A stretch of DNA of 45,674 nt, taken from an uncultured Lachnospiraceae bacterium. GTDB lineage: Bacteria; Bacillota; Clostridia; Lachnospirales; Lachnospiraceae. This document shows positions 17,627 through 25,779 of the stretch, piece by piece. The stretch lies in the NCBI GenBank assembly GCA_944380315.1, contig CALWHG010000013.1, positions 1-45,674 of the forward strand, written 5' to 3'. The position numbers were made by a program, and so were the translations under genes. A model generated the notes under the pieces. It saw only the letters and a program-made list of their open reading frames with translations. It was not told where the DNA came from and did no database searches. Numbering within the stretch: position 1 is the first letter of the stretch; each line of letters begins with the position of its first letter.

Positions 17627-19318
17627 TTATTCCACGCTCAAGATATAGTAGTAGACAGGCTGTCCTCCATACTGGAGCTCGACCTCCACTGAAGGAAGAG
17701 CCTTCCTGATGTCATCGCAGAGGATGGACGCATCCTCCTCGGTGACTCCCTCTCCGCGATATACGGTCACGAGCTCACTGTCCTCATCGGCCATGGCCTT
17801 TATAAGATCGAGAGCAGTCTCGTTGAGTATCTGTCCAACGGAAAGTATGCCCCGGTCTCCGATACCCATGATGTCTCCCTCATGGATCTCCTTTCCGTCC
17901 ACCTGAGTATGGCGCACCGCATAGGTCACCTGGCCTGACTTCACGGTCTGCAGGCTCTCAGTCATGGCCTGGGCATTGTCCTCCGGATCCACTCCATCGC
18001 AGTAATTGATAAGGGCTGTGATGCCCTGAGGTATGGTCTTCGTCGGGATGACGAATATATTTACATCCTTGTTGATCTTTGCAGCCTGCTCTGCCGCCAG
18101 GATGATGTTTTTGTTGTTTGGAAGTATGAATACATTGTCTGCGTTGACCAGCTCTATGGCATTGAGTATGTCCTCTGTGGAGGGGTTCATGGTCTGTCCG
18201 CCCTCTATGACATAATCAGCTCCGAGTCCCGAGAAGATCTCTGCAAGGCCCTCACCTGCACATACGGTCACAAAGCCACACTCCTTGTGCTCCTGCTTTG
18301 AGGGCTTCATGTCAAGCTTGGTCTCCGCCTTTTTGAGCTGATCCATGGCAGCTATCTTGGAGGCATCCTTGATAAGCTTCTCCTCGTGCTCCTCCCTCAT
18401 GTTGTCCACCTTCATACGGGACAGGGAGCCAAGCTCCAGGCCCTTCTCAAAGGCAAGTCCGGGATGGTTGGTATGTACATGGACTTTGATGATCTCGTCA
18501 TCAGCCACGCAGACTATGGAATCTCCTATGGTCTCAAGGAAGGCCGAAAGTCCTCCGACCTCCTCAGCGCTGAACTCATGATCGCCCTGCACAAGGAACT
18601 CCGTGCAGTATCCGAACTTGATGTCATCGGTGGATATGGGCCTGCGCTCGGTGCTCACCGTATAGTTTGCAGAAGGTCCCGTGGTATCCAGTCTGAGATC
18701 CACTTCCTTGCCCTGAAGAGCAGCCAGTACACCCTTCAGCATGGTCATAAGGCCCTGTCCGCCGGAATCCACCACTCCCGCCTCCTTGAGTACGGGAAGC
18801 AGCTCCGGAGTGGATGCAAGCACCTGATCTCCGTGCTCTATCATGAGCCTCATGAGCTCCTCCACATCCGTGATCTCGGCAGAAAGCTCCGCCGCCTTCT
18901 CAGACATGCCTTTGGCGACGGTAAGTATGGTGCCCTCCTTGGGCTTCATGACTGCCTTGTATGCTGTCTCGCTGGCCTTTGTGAAGGCCTCGCTGAGCAC
19001 GGGTACGGTAAGTGTATCCTGCTCGGCTGCCACCTTGCAGAAGCCCCTGAGGAGCTGTGAGAGTATGACTCCCGAATTACCTCTCGCTCCTCTCAGGGAG
19101 CCGCCTGATATGGCCTTGCATACGGCAGCCATGGTGGGCTCCTCCACCTCGCTCACAGCCTTTGCCGCAGACATGACGGTCATGGTCATGTTGGTGCCTG
19201 TATCTCCGTCCGGAACGGGAAAGACATTGAGCTCGTTTATATAATCCTTGTTGGCTTCCAGGTTCTTAGCACCGGCAATGAAGCATTTTTTCAGGATATC
19301 AGCACTTATGCTATCCAT
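17627..19318 (-). CDS. fakA: DAK2-domain fatty-acid kinase subunit (YloV/FakA-like)
   Basis: 563 residues. The N-terminal DhaL/DAK2 kinase domain has PVPDGDTGTNM (about 35-44), which binds Mg-ATP, and RGARGNSGVILSQ near 76-88. The C-terminal DegV-like half starts after about 330. FakA phosphorylates fatty acids held by FakB (DegV) proteins to feed phospholipid synthesis. It is always next to an Asp23-family gene in Bacillota, as here (26 bp). GGAG lies 8 nt before the ATG. Confidence 0.92.
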   Translation of the reverse strand: MDSISADILKKCFIAGAKNLEANKDYINELNVFPVPDGDTGTNMTMTVMSAAKAVSEVEEPTMAAVCKAISGGSLRGARGNSGVILSQLLRGFCKVAAEQDTLTVPVLSEAFTKASETAYKAVMKPKEGTILTVAKGMSEKAAELSAEITDVEELMRLMIEHGDQVLASTPELLPVLKEAGVVDSGGQGLMTMLKGVLAALQGKEVDLRLDTTGPSANYTVSTERRPISTDDIKFGYCTEFLVQGDHEFSAEEVGGLSAFLETIGDSIVCVADDEIIKVHVHTNHPGLAFEKGLELGSLSRMKVDNMREEHEEKLIKDASKIAAMDQLKKAETKLDMKPSKQEHKECGFVTVCAGEGLAEIFSGLGADYVIEGGQTMNPSTEDILNAIELVNADNVFILPNNKNIILAAEQAAKINKDVNIFVIPTKTIPQGITALINYCDGVDPEDNAQAMTESLQTVKSGQVTYAVRHTQVDGKEIHEGDIMGIGDRGILSVGQILNETALDLIKAMADEDSELVTVYRGEGVTEEDASILCDDIRKALPSVEVELQYGGQPVYYYILSVE

Positions 19319-19344
19319 CTGTATAACTCCTCTCCTACTCAGTC

Positions 19345-19701
19345 TCAGTCTATCGGCTTTACGCCTTCTACAAAGATCTCGACTGTGCCGACCTTCATAC
19401 CGGTAAATTCCTCGACCTTGTACCTGACATTTTCTATAAGATTATCTGCTACCGCAGAGATGCTGACGCCATAGGCAACTATGATATGCATCTTGAGCGA
19501 CACCACGTTGTCCTTTATGCTCACGCTTATGCCGCGATCCAGCCTGTCCTTCCTGAGGAGCATAGCCAGACCGTCCTTGGTATTTATGACAGCCATTCCG
19601 ACTACACCGAAGCACTCAACTGCCACCGAACCCGCATAGGTAGCGATGACATCTTCAGAAATGTTTACTTCTCCCAGCCTGTTGCTGATCCTTCCTTTCA
19701 T
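19345..19701 (-). CDS. Asp23/Gls24 family envelope stress response protein
   Basis: 118 residues from the ATG at 19701, which has AGGAGGG 6 nt upstream; the frame is open further upstream but that part crosses the promoter. Asp23-family features: an N-terminal GEVNISEDVIATYAGSVAVECFGVVGM segment begins the domain, then SVSIKDNVVSLKMHIIVAYGVSI and the terminal EFTGMKVGTVEIFVEGVKPID. It corresponds to B. subtilis YloU, cytoplasmic or membrane associated, with an unclear role linked to fakA. First gene of the long leftward chain. Confidence 0.9.
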   Translation of the reverse strand: MKGRISNRLGEVNISEDVIATYAGSVAVECFGVVGMAVINTKDGLAMLLRKDRLDRGISVSIKDNVVSLKMHIIVAYGVSISAVADNLIENVRYKVEEFTGMKVGTVEIFVEGVKPID

Positions 19702-19731
19702 CGGTTCCCTCCTGTCCATGGGATGATCATC

Positions 19732-19746
19732 GGGCACTAAGCCCGT
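19732..19746 (-). repeat. Small hairpin in the asp23 leader
   Basis: Perfect 5-bp inverted repeat CGGGC / GCCCG with a 5-nt loop, falling at the very 5' end of the transcript predicted from the promoter at 19756-19784. It could stabilise the mRNA 5' end; no U-tract follows, so it is not a terminator. Confidence 0.4.
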
Positions 19747-19755
19747 GTTACGCGC

Positions 19756-19784
19756 ATTGTACCATAAATCATAATAAAAGTGAA
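19756..19784 (-). promoter_or_regulatory. Sigma-70 promoter for asp23-fakA-recG chain
   Basis: On the minus strand, -35 TTCACT (4/6 matches), 17-bp spacer, -10 TACAAT preceded by TG (extended -10). The predicted start is near 19749, giving a ~48-nt leader with AGGAGGG before the ATG at 19701. Only 8 bp separate its -35 from the -35 of the divergent rpmB promoter. Confidence 0.65.
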
Positions 19785-19792
19785 TAAAAAGC

Positions 19793-19821
19793 TTGCAATT
19801 TAAAATCCTTTCTGCTAATAT
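19793..19821 (+). promoter_or_regulatory. Sigma-70 promoter for rpmB
   Basis: -35 TTGCAA, exact 17-bp spacer, -10 TAATAT. The predicted start is near 19828, giving a ~31-nt leader that carries AAGGAGG 8 nt before the GTG start of rpmB. The surroundings are AT-rich, unlike the rest of the window. Confidence 0.75.
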
Positions 19822-19858
19822 ATCATTTGCGTCAAAATTAAGTAAGGAGGTGCAATCC

Positions 19859-20059
19859 GTGGCAAAGTGTGAAGTGTGCGGGAAGTCAGTGCTTTTCGGA
19901 AACAAGGTCAGCCATTCCCACAGAAGATCAAACAAGATCTTTAAGCCGAATGTTAAAAAGGTAAACATTCAGACTGAAGCAGGTAATAAAAGAGTGTATG
20001 TATGTACCTCATGCTTAAGGTCAGGAAAGGTTCAGAGAGCAGCCATCAAGACTGCTTGA
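19859..20059 (+). CDS. rpmB: Large ribosomal subunit protein bL28, zinc-binding form
   Basis: 66 residues from a GTG start chosen because AAGGAGG lies 8 nt upstream; the ATG at 19793 is within the promoter. The sequence VAKCEVCGKSVLFGNKVSHS carries the first CxxC (Cys4, Cys7), and YVCTSCLR the second (Cys49, Cys52), i.e. the C+ zinc-ribbon form. Many bacteria also encode a cysteine-less copy used under zinc limitation; none is seen here. Single-gene unit with its own promoter and terminator, in the place where Bacillota carry L28 opposite asp23/fakA. Confidence 0.96.
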   Translation: MAKCEVCGKSVLFGNKVSHSHRRSNKIFKPNVKKVNIQTEAGNKRVYVCTSCLRSGKVQRAAIKTA

Positions 20060-20062
20060 TCA

Positions 20063-20104
20063 ATAAAAAACATCTGCCTCCGGATATCCGGAGGCTGTTT
20101 TTTA
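20063..20104. terminator. Bidirectional intrinsic terminator, rpmB / DUF3137 operon
   Basis: A perfect 8-bp GC-rich stem (20076-20083 with 20088-20095) and ATAT loop, followed on the plus strand by TGTTTTTT. On the minus strand the same stem is followed, after AGATG, by TTTTTTATT. It therefore can stop rpmB transcripts from the left and lemA/DUF3137 transcripts from the right. Confidence 0.9.
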
Positions 20105-20155
20105 CTCTCTCATCTCTCTTTCGATGGAGATACAAAGCTCTTCTCTGGGCTCGGA

Positions 20156-20986
20156 TCACTGAAGCCCCTCTGCCAGCTCATCTATGAGCCCGAGCAGATA
20201 CTCAAGCTCATCCTCGAATCTCTTTTCTATCTCCTCTACCTTTGAATCCATAAGCGAAAGCTCAAAGGAATCATGTCTGCTGTCTACTGCCAGATAGACG
20301 TGGCCATCGTTGCAGAAATTGAGATATATCTCATGATCTGCCCTTTCATATATGCTTTCCACCCGCTCCATCATGTGTGGTGTCATGATATAAAAGGCAT
20401 CGTGCTCGCTCTCACAGTATACCCTGAAGCTTTTGTTGAACTCCTCGCTCTCCAGCTTTACGAGGCTGCCTCTCTTAAGCAGGTTGCCCCGTCTCGTCAC
20501 CGTCACAGGACAGCTTACCTCCTTGTCATAGGCTATGGAGATATAGGGTCCCTGGAACACGGTCACATGCTCTGTCCTGGTGGTCTTTCCGCTTGATACC
20601 ACCCTGGTCTCCGTAAGCTCCAGATCGCAGAGCTCTATGGCTCTCCCCTTGTAGCTTCCGCTTATGTAGTCTCCGCATTTTATATTGTCATAGCCCGGAA
20701 AGCCCATGTAGACTGAATCTATGAGCTCGTCTGAAAAACCACTGTCCTGATCGAAGCTCAGGTCCTGGATATGCCCGGACAGCACCTTAAATGCCACGGC
20801 CCTGCCCACCTGCTTCTTTAGCCTGCCCTGACTCACAAAAAACAGTATAAATGCTCCTATGATCACAGGGATGCCCAGTATGGGATGTATGATCATGAGC
20901 AGGGCGCCAAAAGCCCCCAGCCCGAGGGCCAGGAGCTTTCTTTTGTTTTCCTTTGCTATGATCTGTTCAAGTTCAGTCCCGTTCAT
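20156..20986 (-). CDS. DUF3137 domain membrane protein
   Basis: 276 residues. Two adjacent hydrophobic segments at about 16-52 (LALGLGAFGALLMIIHPILG, then a second ending FILFFVS) form a membrane hairpin. The rest is a soluble domain, matching DUF3137 in layout, including the GDYISGSYKGRAIELCDLEL and VFQGPYISIAYDK stretches. These proteins commonly accompany LemA, as here: the ATG is 3 bp after the lemA stop with no Shine-Dalgarno. Function unknown; a membrane role with LemA is inferred from context. Confidence 0.8.
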   Translation of the reverse strand: MNGTELEQIIAKENKRKLLALGLGAFGALLMIIHPILGIPVIIGAFILFFVSQGRLKKQVGRAVAFKVLSGHIQDLSFDQDSGFSDELIDSVYMGFPGYDNIKCGDYISGSYKGRAIELCDLELTETRVVSSGKTTRTEHVTVFQGPYISIAYDKEVSCPVTVTRRGNLLKRGSLVKLESEEFNKSFRVYCESEHDAFYIMTPHMMERVESIYERADHEIYLNFCNDGHVYLAVDSRHDSFELSLMDSKVEEIEKRFEDELEYLLGLIDELAEGLQ

Positions 20987-20989
20987 ACA

Positions 20990-21523
20990 TTAAAAGCTGA
21001 TCTTTACATCCTGATGCTTGGGCTCTTCAGCCTCATAAAAATCCTTGGGTGTCCTTCCGTCCGCAAGGAGCTTTGCAGGAAACATGACTATGGCAGTGTT
21101 GTATTCCCTGACGTTGGCATTGTAGACCCGTCTTGCAGCCTGCAGATGCTCCTCTGCGTCTCTTATGCCCTCGGAGAGCTCGGTAAAGACCTCAGAGGAT
21201 CTCAGCTCCGGATAGGACTCGGCTACAGCAAAGAGCCTGCCTGAAAGCTCTGACATCTCCGCATCCCTGGCACTCAGGTCCTTGACGGACATGCCTTTGC
21301 GAAGCTCTATGACCTTGGTAAAGGTCTCCGTCTCATGCTGCATATAGCCCTTTGCCGTGTCCATGAGCTTGGTCAGCATGTCATATCTTTTTTCCAGGGC
21401 CACCTCTATGCCTGACAGTGCCTCGTCCACCTTTATCTCAAGGCGCTTGAAGCTGTTGACCGTCGATATGGCCCATATGGCTGCTATGGCCGCTACGGCC
21501 AGAAGTACTATGACTATGATCAT
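20990..21523 (-). CDS. lemA: LemA family protein
   Basis: 177 residues. A single N-terminal transmembrane segment (about 1-19) is followed by the LemA helical domain: FKRLEIKVDEALSGIEVALEKRYDML and a C-terminal FNANVREYNTAI-like motif (YNANVREYNTAIVMFPAKLLA). LemA proteins are membrane anchored with the helical domain probably outside; the role is not settled. A strong AAGGAGG precedes the ATG. It forms a unit with DUF3137 downstream and a cysteine hydrolase 13 bp upstream. Confidence 0.9.
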   Translation of the reverse strand: MIIVIVLLAVAAIAAIWAISTVNSFKRLEIKVDEALSGIEVALEKRYDMLTKLMDTAKGYMQHETETFTKVIELRKGMSVKDLSARDAEMSELSGRLFAVAESYPELRSSEVFTELSEGIRDAEEHLQAARRVYNANVREYNTAIVMFPAKLLADGRTPKDFYEAEEPKHQDVKISF

Positions 21524-21536
21524 GTCTCGATCCTCC

Positions 21537-22103
21537 TTATCTGCTCTGAGCCTGTGCTTTCAGGTACTCCTCCACCGTCATGACCTCTGTCTGTATGGGT
21601 GAAAGGTATGATACTATATGCTCTGCCTCAAGTTCCGTATCGGAACTGAGTCCGGATACCGCATCCTTCAGATATATGACCGGATATCCCAGGTCTATGG
21701 CCTCCATGGCTGTGGCCAGCACACAGCACTCTGCCACCACTCCGCAGAGCACCACATGCTCTGCCTGTTCAGCCCTCCTGCAGAGCTCAGGTATGCTGAA
21801 GGATGAGTAGGTGCTCTTTGTCAGCACCGGATAATGCTTGAGATAGGGCAAGAGATCGTCCATGATATCGTTGAGCCTCTGATCCCCGTTTATGGCAGCA
21901 TTTTCCCTGTTATAAGCCTTCCAGGAGCCTCTGGGGTCCCTGGGAGCATCAAAGCGGGTAAATACCACATCTCCGCATATATCCGCATCCAGGAGCTTCC
22001 TTATGGCAGATGATGCCTCCCCTGTCCGGGAGCAGCCCCAGGCCTCTCCCTCCTTATATACGTTCTGCATGTCTATGACTATGAGCAGGTCCCTGTTTTT
22101 CAT
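21537..22103 (-). CDS. Isochorismatase-family cysteine hydrolase
   Basis: 188 residues. Features of the isochorismatase/nicotinamidase fold: LIVIDMQNVYKEG (catalytic Asp11 region), a central Lys in VLTKSTYSSF, and CGVVAECCVLATAMEAIDLGY with the nucleophile cysteine. The substrate is not clear; nicotinamide, N-carbamoyl amides or similar are possible. It is 58 bp after cyuA and 13 bp before lemA. AGGAGAG lies before the ATG. Confidence 0.85.
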   Translation of the reverse strand: MKNRDLLIVIDMQNVYKEGEAWGCSRTGEASSAIRKLLDADICGDVVFTRFDAPRDPRGSWKAYNRENAAINGDQRLNDIMDDLLPYLKHYPVLTKSTYSSFSIPELCRRAEQAEHVVLCGVVAECCVLATAMEAIDLGYPVIYLKDAVSGLSSDTELEAEHIVSYLSPIQTEVMTVEEYLKAQAQSR

Positions 22104-22161
22104 GTCGAACTCTCCTGTCTCCTGAGCCTGAGCCTCATTCGGCCCTATACAAGGTTGCTGA

Positions 22162-23454
22162 TCAGCAGCCCTTGCTTACGTCGGTCTTGCCGATCATGAT
22201 GTTAAGTATGTCTATGTCAGTGCCGGCCATGCCTACTCTTCCCACATGACCCATGCTGCGTATGGTCTCCTCCACATCTGAGAGCACGATACCCTCACCG
22301 TCATGGAAGCCCCTGCCCTCTATGGCCATCTGGAAGCCGAGTATGGCTGCATTGAGTGAGGATGCTATCTTGGCAGCACAGGAGGACTTGGCTCCGTCGC
22401 AGACTATGCCTCCCACATTGCCAAGGGTATTGATGATGGTCTGTCCTATCTGCTCATAGTCAGCACCGTACATGTAGGCTATGGCAGCTCCGGCTCCGCA
22501 GGAGGCACTTACTGCTCCGCAGAAGGCAGAAAGGCTGCCTATGAAGTACTTTATGTGTACTGACACCAGATTGCTCACACAAAGAGCGCGGTAGAGCCTG
22601 TCCTCAGATATGTTCCATTCCTCGGCGTAGGTGAGCACCGGCATGCTGACCGTAAGGCCCTGGTTTCCTGAGCCTGAGTTTATGACTACGGGAAGGGAGC
22701 ATCCGCTCATACGGGCATCACTTCCTGCGGCAGCCCTGGCACAGGCCCTGGTTATGACATCATTTCCTCTTGTGGCCAGCAGAGTCTTTCCCACGCAGGC
22801 ACCCCAGGGCTCATCAAGTCCCTTCTGGGATATGGCCCTGTTCATGGAGAGCTGCCTTTCCAGCACCTCTCTCACATCATCTATGTTGACTTCATCGGCG
22901 AACTCAAGTATGGACCTGAGTGTGAGCCTGGAGCGGTCTATGCCCGCGTCATCATTTTCATCCTCGCTCTTTCTGTCTACCAGCATCTGCCCGTCCTTCT
23001 CGATCTTGGTGATGTTGGTATGATGGTCCTCTATGGTCACCCTGGCATAGTGATCTCCCTTTATGGCCTTTGCAGCCACATAGAGGTTTGCCACACCCTC
23101 CTTGAGCTCGCAGCTGCACATGCCGGCAGCCACCAGCTCCTTCGTGCGCTCTATGTCATCGGGGCTGACACTCTCAAGCACCTCGAGGGCCACATCGGCG
23201 TTGCCGCCCACTGCTCCAAGCACTGCGGCCACCTCCATGCCCTTGAGACCTCCTGAATTGGGCACCGTGACTCCCTTTACATTCTTTATGATATTGCCGC
23301 TGAGATCCATCTCGATCCTGTCAGGCATCTCCCCCAGGACCTGACGGGCCTTTGCAGAAGCATAGGCTATGGCTATGGGCTCAGTGCATCCCAATGCGGG
23401 TATGAGCTCGTGCCTGAGTATATTGACACAGTTATCATAAAGCGTTTTTTCCAT
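22162..23454 (-). CDS. cyuA: L-cysteine desulfidase / UPF0597 family (CyuA-like)
   Basis: 430 residues, full length. Family features: an N-terminal ALGCTEPIAIAYASAKAR segment, SGNIIKNVKGVTVPNSGG, INSGSGNQGLTVSMPV and VGGIVCDGAKSSCAAKI near the C-terminus, whose cysteines fit the [4Fe-4S] ligands of L-cysteine desulfidase. The reaction is L-cysteine to pyruvate, ammonia and sulfide; an L-serine dehydratase-like activity is the alternative. An anaerobic catabolic role is inferred. TAAGGAGA precedes the ATG, and a promoter with inverted repeats lies upstream. Confidence 0.85.
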   Translation of the reverse strand: MEKTLYDNCVNILRHELIPALGCTEPIAIAYASAKARQVLGEMPDRIEMDLSGNIIKNVKGVTVPNSGGLKGMEVAAVLGAVGGNADVALEVLESVSPDDIERTKELVAAGMCSCELKEGVANLYVAAKAIKGDHYARVTIEDHHTNITKIEKDGQMLVDRKSEDENDDAGIDRSRLTLRSILEFADEVNIDDVREVLERQLSMNRAISQKGLDEPWGACVGKTLLATRGNDVITRACARAAAGSDARMSGCSLPVVINSGSGNQGLTVSMPVLTYAEEWNISEDRLYRALCVSNLVSVHIKYFIGSLSAFCGAVSASCGAGAAIAYMYGADYEQIGQTIINTLGNVGGIVCDGAKSSCAAKIASSLNAAILGFQMAIEGRGFHDGEGIVLSDVEETIRSMGHVGRVGMAGTDIDILNIMIGKTDVSKGC

Positions 23455-23480
23455 AATGCTACCTTCTCCTTAAATATGAT

Positions 23481-23498
23481 CATGGGCCGGGGCCCATG
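23481..23498 (-). repeat. GC palindrome in the cyuA leader
   Basis: Near-perfect 18-bp palindrome CATGGGCC / GGCCCATG with a 2-bp centre, about 26 bp upstream of the cyuA start and downstream of its predicted transcription start. It could be a leader hairpin or a protein-binding site; no U-tract follows on the minus strand (ATCATATTT). Confidence 0.5.
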
Positions 23499-23509
23499 TA
23501 TTTATCCAA

Positions 23510-23542
23510 GGACATTTTAATACTTATGTCCCTTTCCTTCAA
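23510..23542 (-). promoter_or_regulatory. Promoter of the cyuA operon with overlapping inverted repeat
   Basis: On the minus strand, -35 TTGAAG (23537-23542), exact 17-bp spacer, -10 TAAAAT (23514-23519), predicted start near 23507. An inverted repeat GGACAT / ATGTCC (23510-23531, 10-nt centre) covers the -10 element and part of the spacer, the expected place for a repressor operator. It may instead be a weak hairpin ending the upstream YnbB unit. Confidence 0.65.
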
Positions 23543-23557
23543 TTCGTTTCTGTATAT

Positions 23558-24841
23558 TTAAGAAAGTTTTACGAACCCATCCTCCATGAGCTGCTGAAGG
23601 CTCATCATGACTCCGAATTTGGCATGGGGATATGTGATGCCTCCCTGGAAATACACTGTATAGGGGGCACGGAGCGGGCCGTCCGCAGAAAGCTCTATGG
23701 ACGAACCGGAGATGAAGCAACCCGCGGCCATGATGATGTCATGCTCATAGCCCGGTGTAGGTGTGGGCTCAGGCCTTATGAAGGAATCCACTGAGGCAGC
23801 CCTCTGCACTCCCCGGCAGAAGGACATGACCAGCTTCGGATCATGGAAGGTCACGGCCTCTATGATGTCGTCACGCTTATCCAGGGGTCCGGGAGTACAC
23901 TCAAAGCCAAGTCCCTCATATACTGCACTCAAAAGTACAGCTCCCTTTTCCGCTGCCGCAGCCACCGTGGGTGCCAGGAAAAGTCCCTGATAAAGCAGTC
24001 GGTTGTTGCCAAGGGAAGGGCCCAGCTCCTTATAAAGCCCGGGGGCCGTAAGCCTCGCTGCCGCATTTTTAACACAGTGCTCCGTGCCTGCTATATAGCC
24101 TCCTACAGGCGCTATGCCTCCTCCCGGATTTTTGATGAGGGAGCCCACTATCATATCGGCTCCCACCTCCGTAGGCTCCAGCTCCTCCATGAACTCACCG
24201 TAGCAGTTGTCCACCATGATGGTGACCTCCGGCTTGACTGTCCTTATGAAGGCTATGAGCTCTCTGATCTCATCTATGGACAGAGTATGTCTCTGGCTGT
24301 AGCCTCTGCTGCGCTGGATGGTGACCAGGGATGTGCGCTCATTTATGCCGGCCCTGATACCGTCAAAGTCAAAGGTACCGTCCTCCTTCAGATCGCAGTA
24401 GCTGAAGCTTACTCCGTACTCCTTAAGTGAGCCCTGAGCCTCTCTTACGCCAAGCACCTCAAGGAGCGTGTCATAGGGAAGGCCCACTGGTGAAAATATC
24501 TCGTCGCCGGGCCTGGTGTTTCCGAAAAGAGCTATGGTCAGGGCATGGGTACCGCATACTATCTGTGAGCGTACCAGTGCATCCTCGGTCCTGAAGACCT
24601 TTGCATATACCTCCTCAAGCCTGTCCCTGCCTATGTCGTTATAGCCATAGCCCGTGGTGCCTACGAGACAGGCTTCCGACACCTTACACTGCTGCATGGC
24701 CGAAAGGACCTTAAGCTGGTTGCATTCTGCTATACGGTCTATCTCCCTGAACCTCTCCGCGAGCTTTTCCTCCATGCCTGTGCAGTAATCATAGATCTCC
24801 CCGGATATGCCCATGGCACTGTAGATATTTTTCAAATTCAT
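23558..24841 (-). CDS. Methionine gamma-lyase family PLP protein (YnbB-like)
   Basis: 427 residues, a fold-type I PLP enzyme of the Met_gamma_lyase family (PF06838), formerly called aluminium-resistance protein. Motifs: CGTHALTIALFGNTRPGDE, VDNCYGEFMEELEPTEVGADMIVGSLIKNPGGGIAP, whose lysine in SLIKNPGG is the probable PLP Schiff-base residue. Activity in cells is not proven; cysteine/methionine lyase is inferred. Its ATG lies 53 bp inside the end of miaA, behind AGGAGATG. The miaA neighbourhood is conserved for this family in Bacillota. Confidence 0.87.
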   Translation of the reverse strand: MNLKNIYSAMGISGEIYDYCTGMEEKLAERFREIDRIAECNQLKVLSAMQQCKVSEACLVGTTGYGYNDIGRDRLEEVYAKVFRTEDALVRSQIVCGTHALTIALFGNTRPGDEIFSPVGLPYDTLLEVLGVREAQGSLKEYGVSFSYCDLKEDGTFDFDGIRAGINERTSLVTIQRSRGYSQRHTLSIDEIRELIAFIRTVKPEVTIMVDNCYGEFMEELEPTEVGADMIVGSLIKNPGGGIAPVGGYIAGTEHCVKNAAARLTAPGLYKELGPSLGNNRLLYQGLFLAPTVAAAAEKGAVLLSAVYEGLGFECTPGPLDKRDDIIEAVTFHDPKLVMSFCRGVQRAASVDSFIRPEPTPTPGYEHDIIMAAGCFISGSSIELSADGPLRAPYTVYFQGGITYPHAKFGVMMSLQQLMEDGFVKLS

Positions 24842-25778
24842 CTATCACATCTCCTGTTTCTGATATATTTATCTCAATGACATCCTTCTCACGCCGAAGC
24901 CAGGTAAGCTGGCGCTTAGCATAATGTCTTGAATCCTTCTTTATCTCCTCTATGGCCTCCTCAAGGCTGAGCTCGCCTCTGAGATGAGCCAGAAGCTCCT
25001 TATAGCCTATGGCCTGCATGCAGGTGGAACCCTCAGGTATCCCAAGCTCAAAAAGCCTCCTGGCCTCCTCAAGGAGCCCCTGCTCCATCATCCTGTCCAC
25101 CCGCTCGTCTATGCGCTCATAAAGCCTCTGTCTGTCGTCGGTCAGAGCAAAGAAACGGCAGTCATAGGGGCTTGAGCCTCTTTTCTGCCTTTCCCTTTCA
25201 TTGTGGGCCGATATGGGCTCTCCGTGTATCTCGTAAAACTCCAGGGCCCTGACGACCCTCTTGAGATTGCCCGCGGGTATGCTGTCATAGGAGGCCCTGT
25301 CTATGGTCCTGAGCCTTTCATGCACTGCTTCCCGGCCAAGCTTCTCCGCCTCCTCATAGTAGCGCCTGCGTATCTCCTCCGAGCGCTCCCGTTCCGTCTC
25401 CTCGGTAAAGTCTATGTCATAGATCAGGGCCTGTATATAAAAGCCAGTACCGCCGCAGACTATGGGGATATGGCCCCTCGATCGTATGTCCTTTGCCGCC
25501 TGCTTTGCCATGTCCTTGAACATGGTCACGTCATAGTCCTGTCCAGGGTCCATGACATCTATGAGATGATGAGGCACTCCCTCCGTCTCCTCCCTGGTCA
25601 CCTTGGCAGTACCTATGTCCATATGCCTGTAGACCTGCATGCTGTCTGCAGATATGATCTCTCCGCCTATCCTTTTTGCAAGCCTCACGGAGGCCTTCGT
25701 CTTTCCGACTCCCGTAGGCCCTGCTATGACTATGAGCGGCGGCTTTATGCAGTTTTCGTCTTCCCAAAAATATGCCAT
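24789..25778 (-). CDS. miaA: tRNA dimethylallyltransferase MiaA
   Basis: 329 residues. P-loop GPTGVGKTKASVRLAKRIGGE begins after residue 19, then SADSMQVYRHMDIGTAKV, PHHLIDVMDP, VCGGTGFYIQALIYDIDF and a C-terminal YAKRQLTWLRRE motif. MiaA adds the isopentenyl group to A37 of tRNAs reading UNN codons; miaB upstream then methylthiolates the product, so both steps of ms2i6A37 are encoded in this unit. The start is 1 bp after the mutL stop with no Shine-Dalgarno, and the last 53 bp overlap the next gene. Confidence 0.96.
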   Translation of the reverse strand: MAYFWEDENCIKPPLIVIAGPTGVGKTKASVRLAKRIGGEIISADSMQVYRHMDIGTAKVTREETEGVPHHLIDVMDPGQDYDVTMFKDMAKQAAKDIRSRGHIPIVCGGTGFYIQALIYDIDFTEETERERSEEIRRRYYEEAEKLGREAVHERLRTIDRASYDSIPAGNLKRVVRALEFYEIHGEPISAHNERERQKRGSSPYDCRFFALTDDRQRLYERIDERVDRMMEQGLLEEARRLFELGIPEGSTCMQAIGYKELLAHLRGELSLEEAIEEIKKDSRHYAKRQLTWLRREKDVIEINISETGDVIDEFEKYLQCHGHIRGDL

Positions 25779-25779
25779 G

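Noticed and set aside
19702-19968. Asp23-family gene starting at 19968
   Set aside because: That extension would cross both divergent promoters; ATG at 19701 has AGGAGGG and matches family starts.
23455-23557. Riboswitch or T-box in the cyuA leader
   Set aside because: The leader is only about 50 nt after the predicted start and shows just one short palindrome, too small for known riboswitch folds.
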